Shown here: one piece after another, positions 60,492 through 64,000 of the stretch
How the letters are laid out: each line of letters begins with the position of its first letter
Position numbering within the stretch: position 1 is the stretch's first letter
Assembly: GCF_007845645.1 (NCBI RefSeq)
Contig: NZ_VCQV01000007.1
Coordinates: forward strand, 1 to 64,000
DNA length: 64,000 nucleotides
Origin: Leekyejoonella antrihumi
GTDB lineage: Bacteria; Actinomycetota; Actinomycetes; Actinomycetales; Dermatophilaceae
Direction: 5' to 3'
Notes under the pieces: generated by a model
The model's input: the letters and a program-made list of their open reading frames with translations, nothing else
Database searches by the model: none
Told to the model about the DNA's origin: nothing
Position numbers and translations under genes: made by a program

Positions 60492-63400
60492 GTCGGGCGT
60501 GCCTGTCACCACGTCTTCACTGCATCCTGTAGAAGCCCACGAACACCTTCAGGTCCGTGGCGCCCGGGAGCACAACCTGCGCAACATCTCGGTCGACATA
60601 CCGCGGAATGCGCTGGTCGTGTTCACCGGGCTGTCCGGATCGGGCAAGTCGTCGCTTGCGTTCGACACGATCTTCGCCGAGGGTCAGCGACGGTATGTCG
60701 AGTCGCTGTCGGCGTACGCCCGCCAGTTCCTCGGTCAGATGGACAAACCGGACGTCGACTTCATCGAGGGGCTGTCGCCCGCGGTGTCCATCGACCAGAA
60801 GTCGACCAACCGCAACCCGCGGTCGACGGTGGGCACCATCACCGAGGTGTACGACTACCTGCGGCTCCTCTTCGCCCGGGTGGGTCACCCGCACTGCCCG
60901 GTCTGCGGCGAGCCAATCGGTCGGCAGACCCCCCAGCAGATCGTCGACCGGCTGCTGGAGCTGCCCGACCGCACCCGGTTTCAGGTCCTGGCCCCGGTGG
61001 TCCGCGAGCGCAAGGGGGAATACCTCGAGCTGTTCGGTGAGCTGCAGTCCAAGGGCTACTCACGAGCCCGAGTCGACGGTGAAGTGGTGTCGCTGCGCGA
61101 ACCCCCGAAGCTGACCAAGCAGAAGAAGCACAGCATCGACGTCGTCGTCGACCGGTTGGTGGCGCGGGGCGATGACGCCAAGGCCAAGCAGCGGCTGACC
61201 GACTCCGTCGAGACGGCCCTCGGACTGGCCGGCGGAGTGCTCGTCGTCGACTTCGTGGACCGTGCCGAGGACGAGCCCGATCGGGAGCGCCGGTTCTCCG
61301 AGAAGATGGCGTGCCCCAACGAGCACCCGTTGACGATGGATGAGATCGAACCGCGATCCTTCTCCTTCAACAGCCCGTTCGGCGCGTGCCCGGGCTGCAC
61401 CGGGATCGGCACCGAGCTCGAGGTCTCCGAGGACCTGATCATCCCCGACCAGGACAAGTCGATCCGGGAGGGCGCGATCCTGCCCTGGGCGCAGGGCAAG
61501 TCGTCCAGTGACTACTTCGTCAGGGTGATCGGCGCGCTCGCCGAGGACCTGAAGTTCTCGTTGGATACTCCCTGGCACGCCCTGCCGGAGCGGGCCAGGA
61601 CGGCTCTGCTGCATGGGCGCGACCACAAGGTGCATGTGCGCTATCGCAACCGCTACGGGCGTGAGCGCAGCTACTCGACCGGGTTCGAGGGCGTCGTGCC
61701 GTTTGTGAAGCGCCGGCATGAGGAGACCGACTCGGACTGGAGCCGGGACCGGTTCGAGGGGTACATGCGGCAGGTGCCGTGCCCGACCTGCAAGGGCGCG
61801 CGGCTGAAGCCGGAGACCCTGGCGGTGACGGTCGGTGACAAGTCGATCGCGCAGGTGTGTGCGATGCCGATCGCCGACTCGGCAATGTTCTTGGCGTCGG
61901 TCCACCTGAGCGCGCGGGAGGCGAAGATCGCCGAGCTGGTCGTCAAGGAGATCAACGCCCGCATGGGCTTCCTGCTCGACGTCGGCCTCAACTATCTCTC
62001 CCTGGACCGCGCCGCCGGCACCCTCTCCGGCGGCGAGGCGCAGCGGATCCGTCTGGCCACGCAGATCGGGTCCGGTCTGGTCGGTGTGCTCTATGTGCTC
62101 GACGAGCCGTCCATCGGTCTGCACCAACGCGACAACCACCGGCTGATCGAGACCCTGACCAGGTTGCGGGACCTGGGCAACACCCTGATCGTGGTCGAGC
62201 ACGACGAGGACACGATCGCCACGGCCGACTGGGTCGTCGACATCGGCCCGGGGGCCGGCGAGCACGGTGGCGAAGTGGTCTACTCGGGCCCGGTGAAGGG
62301 GCTGTTGTCGCAGTCCGAGTCGATCACCGGTGCCTACCTCGCCGGCCGTCGGGAGATCGAGACCCCCACGGTCCGCCGACCGCGCGACGGACGTGAGCTG
62401 CGGGTGCGCGGTGCCCACGAGCACAACCTGCAGAACATCGATGTCGCGTTGCCGCTGGGCAACCTCGTCGCGGTGACGGGCGTGTCCGGCTCGGGCAAGT
62501 CGACGCTCGTCAACGAGGTGCTGTACAACGTCCTCGCCAATCAGCTCAACGGCGCCCGCCATGTGCCGGGCCGGCACCGCACCGTCGAGGGACTGGACCA
62601 CCTCGACAAGGTGGTGCACGTCGACCAGGGCCCGATCGGGCGCACGCCCCGGAGCAACCCGGCGACCTACACCGGGGTCTTCGACCATGTGCGGCGGCTG
62701 TTCGCGGAGACCACCGAGGCCAAGGTGCGCGGCTACCTGCCGGGACGGTTCTCGTTCAACGTCAAGGGCGGACGCTGCGAGTCCTGCAGTGGTGACGGAA
62801 CCCTCAAGATCGAGATGAACTTCCTGCCCGACGTCTACGTGCCGTGCGAGGTCTGCCATGGTGCGAGATACAACCGGGAGACTCTCGAGGTCCACTTCAA
62901 GGGCAAGACGATCTCGGACGTCCTCAACATGCCGATCGAGGAGGCCAAGGAGTTCTTCGCGGCGGTCCCGGCGATCGCCCGGCACATGAACACCCTGGTC
63001 GACGTCGGTCTCGGCTACGTGCGGCTGGGCCAGCCCGCGCCCACCCTGTCCGGCGGTGAGGCGCAGCGAGTCAAGCTCGCGACCGAGCTGCAGCGGCGTT
63101 CGACCGGCCGCACGATCTACGTTCTCGACGAGCCGACGACCGGTCTGCACTTCGAGGACATCCGCAAACTGCTCGGCGTCCTGCAGGGGCTGGTCGACAA
63201 GGGCAACACCGTGGTGGTCATCGAGCACAACCTGGACGTCATCAAGTCGGCCGACTGGGTGGTCGACCTCGGCCCAGAGGGTGGCAACGGCGGCGGCCGG
63301 GTGGTCGCGACGGGCACCCCCGAGGAGGTGGCCCTCGTGCCGGAGAGCCACACTGGTCGGTATCTCGCCGCGCTGCTCGCCAAGGCGTCGTCGACGGCCC

Positions 63401-63573
63401 GGCCGTCGCAATCCGGCGCCCGCACCGCCGCGGCGAGCGCGGCGCGGCGCGGTACGGCCACGAAGTCAGCGACCACGAAGTCCGCGGCCAAGAAGTCCTC
63501 AGCCAAGAAAGTTACTGTCAAGAAGACCAGTGCGAAGAAGGCCGCAGCCAAGAAGACCTCGGCCGGTCGATGA
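60490..63573 (+). CDS. uvrA: Excinuclease ABC subunit A with Lys/Ala-rich tail
   Basis: 1027 residues from ATG 60490; GTG 60499 (1024 residues) fits the promoter box better. UvrA is the damage-sensing ATPase of nucleotide excision repair. The first Walker A is [20 protein letters not shown], with a zinc site [10 protein letters not shown] and the ABC signature [12 protein letters not shown]. The second half has [20 protein letters not shown], the zinc finger region CESCSGDG...CEVCHG and [12 protein letters not shown]. The family normally ends near LLA; here about 60 extra residues follow, the last 40 rich in Lys and Ala ([20 protein letters not shown]). The tail resembles the C-termini of histone-like actinobacterial proteins and may bind DNA. 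Confidence 0.96.
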   Translation: MSGVPVTTSSLHPVEAHEHLQVRGAREHNLRNISVDIPRNALVVFTGLSGSGKSSLAFDTIFAEGQRRYVESLSAYARQFLGQMDKPDVDFIEGLSPAVSIDQKSTNRNPRSTVGTITEVYDYLRLLFARVGHPHCPVCGEPIGRQTPQQIVDRLLELPDRTRFQVLAPVVRERKGEYLELFGELQSKGYSRARVDGEVVSLREPPKLTKQKKHSIDVVVDRLVARGDDAKAKQRLTDSVETALGLAGGVLVVDFVDRAEDEPDRERRFSEKMACPNEHPLTMDEIEPRSFSFNSPFGACPGCTGIGTELEVSEDLIIPDQDKSIREGAILPWAQGKSSSDYFVRVIGALAEDLKFSLDTPWHALPERARTALLHGRDHKVHVRYRNRYGRERSYSTGFEGVVPFVKRRHEETDSDWSRDRFEGYMRQVPCPTCKGARLKPETLAVTVGDKSIAQVCAMPIADSAMFLASVHLSAREAKIAELVVKEINARMGFLLDVGLNYLSLDRAAGTLSGGEAQRIRLATQIGSGLVGVLYVLDEPSIGLHQRDNHRLIETLTRLRDLGNTLIVVEHDEDTIATADWVVDIGPGAGEHGGEVVYSGPVKGLLSQSESITGAYLAGRREIETPTVRRPRDGRELRVRGAHEHNLQNIDVALPLGNLVAVTGVSGSGKSTLVNEVLYNVLANQLNGARHVPGRHRTVEGLDHLDKVVHVDQGPIGRTPRSNPATYTGVFDHVRRLFAETTEAKVRGYLPGRFSFNVKGGRCESCSGDGTLKIEMNFLPDVYVPCEVCHGARYNRETLEVHFKGKTISDVLNMPIEEAKEFFAAVPAIARHMNTLVDVGLGYVRLGQPAPTLSGGEAQRVKLATELQRRSTGRTIYVLDEPTTGLHFEDIRKLLGVLQGLVDKGNTVVVIEHNLDVIKSADWVVDLGPEGGNGGGRVVATGTPEEVALVPESHTGRYLAALLAKASSTARPSQSGARTAAASAARRGTATKSATTKSAAKKSSAKKVTVKKTSAKKAAAKKTSAGR

Positions 63574-63594
63574 CGAAGTCCTAGGAGGACGTAG

Positions 63595-64000
63595 ATGGCC
63601 CCGCTGGACCCGACTGGTGGACACCCCGGCGCCGAGCCGCACGAGAACCGTCCGGAGCGACGCACCGTGCTGCGCGGAGCGGGCGTGATCGCCGGCGCAC
63701 TGGCCGTCGGCGGCGCGGTGACCGCCTGCGGTGCGGGCGGCGCGGGGGCAGCCTCAGGCACTCCCGGGGCGAAGGGTGGCGATGCGACCGTTCCGGCGTC
63801 GAAGGTGCCCGAAGGCGGCGGCTACATCGATGCGACTGCGCAGGTGGTCGCCACCCAGCCGACCAGCGGGCAGTATGCCGCGTTCAGCGCCGTTTGCACC
63901 CATGAGGGGTGCATCCTGAACGAGGTCCTGGACCGGATGATTCTCTGCCCCTGCCACGGCAGCGAGTTCAGCATCACCGACGGGTCGGTCAAGCAAGGGC
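63595..64000 (+). CDS. Rieske [2Fe-2S] protein, Tat lipoprotein (cut by window edge)
   Basis: 135 residues visible. The N-terminus has a twin-arginine motif ([20 protein letters not shown]) followed by a lipobox AVTAC, with Cys45 as the modification site, so the protein is probably exported folded and anchored outside. The Rieske cluster ligands are visible as CTHEGC and CPCHGSEF. A strong ribosome binding site (TAGGAGGAC) precedes ATG 63595, 22 nt after uvrA. Small Rieske proteins of this kind carry electrons at the membrane; the partner is unknown. Confidence 0.88.
   Translation, partial: MAPLDPTGGHPGAEPHENRPERRTVLRGAGVIAGALAVGGAVTACGAGGAGAASGTPGAKGGDATVPASKVPEGGGYIDATAQVVATQPTSGQYAAFSAVCTHEGCILNEVLDRMILCPCHGSEFSITDGSVKQG

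Noticed and set aside
61060-63411. A 783-codon reverse frame opposite uvrA
   Set aside because: Same reason: uvrA is unambiguous and the antisense product has no recognisable features.
1-64000. CRISPR arrays, tRNA or rRNA genes, prophage or toxin-antitoxin modules
   Set aside because: No regularly spaced repeats, no recognisable tRNA T-arm patterns with clover-leaf context, no ribosomal RNA segments and no phage structural genes were seen by eye; a covariance-model search would be decisive.

Overview
The window reads as the chromosome of a high-GC Gram-positive bacterium (Actinomycetota, probably a Micrococcales relative). Supporting signs are strong GC bias at third codon positions, many GTG starts, ATGA/GTGA-type start-stop overlaps, a four-domain ribosomal protein S1 with a serine-rich tail, a CoaE-GrpB fusion, DUF2613 and DUF3068 proteins and two AftD-type arabinofuranosyltransferase homologues. 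The family-level placement is inference. No rRNA, tRNA, CRISPR array or phage was found.

Layout. (1) 1-5.2 kb is a worn accessory area: the tail of an ISL3-type transposase, a GNAT gene broken by an in-frame TGA, an intact GNAT gene, an apparently complete IS30-family element, non-coding debris, an orphan 447-residue protein and an IS630-type relic. (2) 5.2-8.6 kb is one orphan 1137-residue protein: a beta-rich body and a long Ala/Gln coiled coil broken by a Trp/Tyr-rich insert. (3) 8.9-32.8 kb is a cell-envelope glycan region: acyltransferase/SGNH protein, two tandem methyltransferases, lipid-linked-glycan flippase-like protein, two AftD-like GT-C proteins with discoidin-like domains, GT2 and GT4 glycosyltransferases, a polytopic membrane protein, a DUF2613 microprotein, a further methyltransferase and a further acyltransferase. 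It is interrupted at 23.9-25.6 kb by a nucleotidyltransferase gene and decayed deaminase-like and LanC-like genes. (4) 33.0-36.3 kb is purine catabolism (ureidoglycine aminohydrolase, XdhC, guanine deaminase) with palindromes between the first two genes. (5) 36.3-43.7 kb has a DUF3068 protein, a UDP-glucuronate decarboxylase-like enzyme, a decayed hydrolase, a methyltransferase, rpsA, coaE-grpB and a UDP-glucose 6-dehydrogenase. The dehydrogenase and the decarboxylase could together supply UDP-glucuronate and UDP-xylose to the envelope genes. (6) 43.8-53.9 kb has a marR-MFS efflux pair, lipoate ligase, a DMT transporter, a Gfo/Idh-GMC-VOC trio, a phospholipase C-type phosphoesterase and a dead SDR gene. 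(7) 54.0-64.0 kb has uvrB and uvrA enclosing a reverse-strand block (GH15 glucanase/trehalase, metallo-hydrolase, NlpC/P60 hydrolase, EamA exporter), then the start of a Tat-lipoprotein Rieske gene cut by the window edge.

Cross-cutting observations. At least seven genes carry a -10-like TAnnnT box 6-7 nt before the start codon, suggesting leaderless transcription; this would shift two start assignments, including uvrA. An approximately 80-bp hairpin-bearing intergenic repeat occurs twice, 38 kb apart. UvrA ends in a histone-like Lys/Ala tail. The best candidates for undescribed biology are the orphan pair at 3.5-8.6 kb, the doubled AftD-like envelope locus, the hairpin repeat, and the nested inverted repeats before coaE. 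No complete new defence or mobile system is evident.
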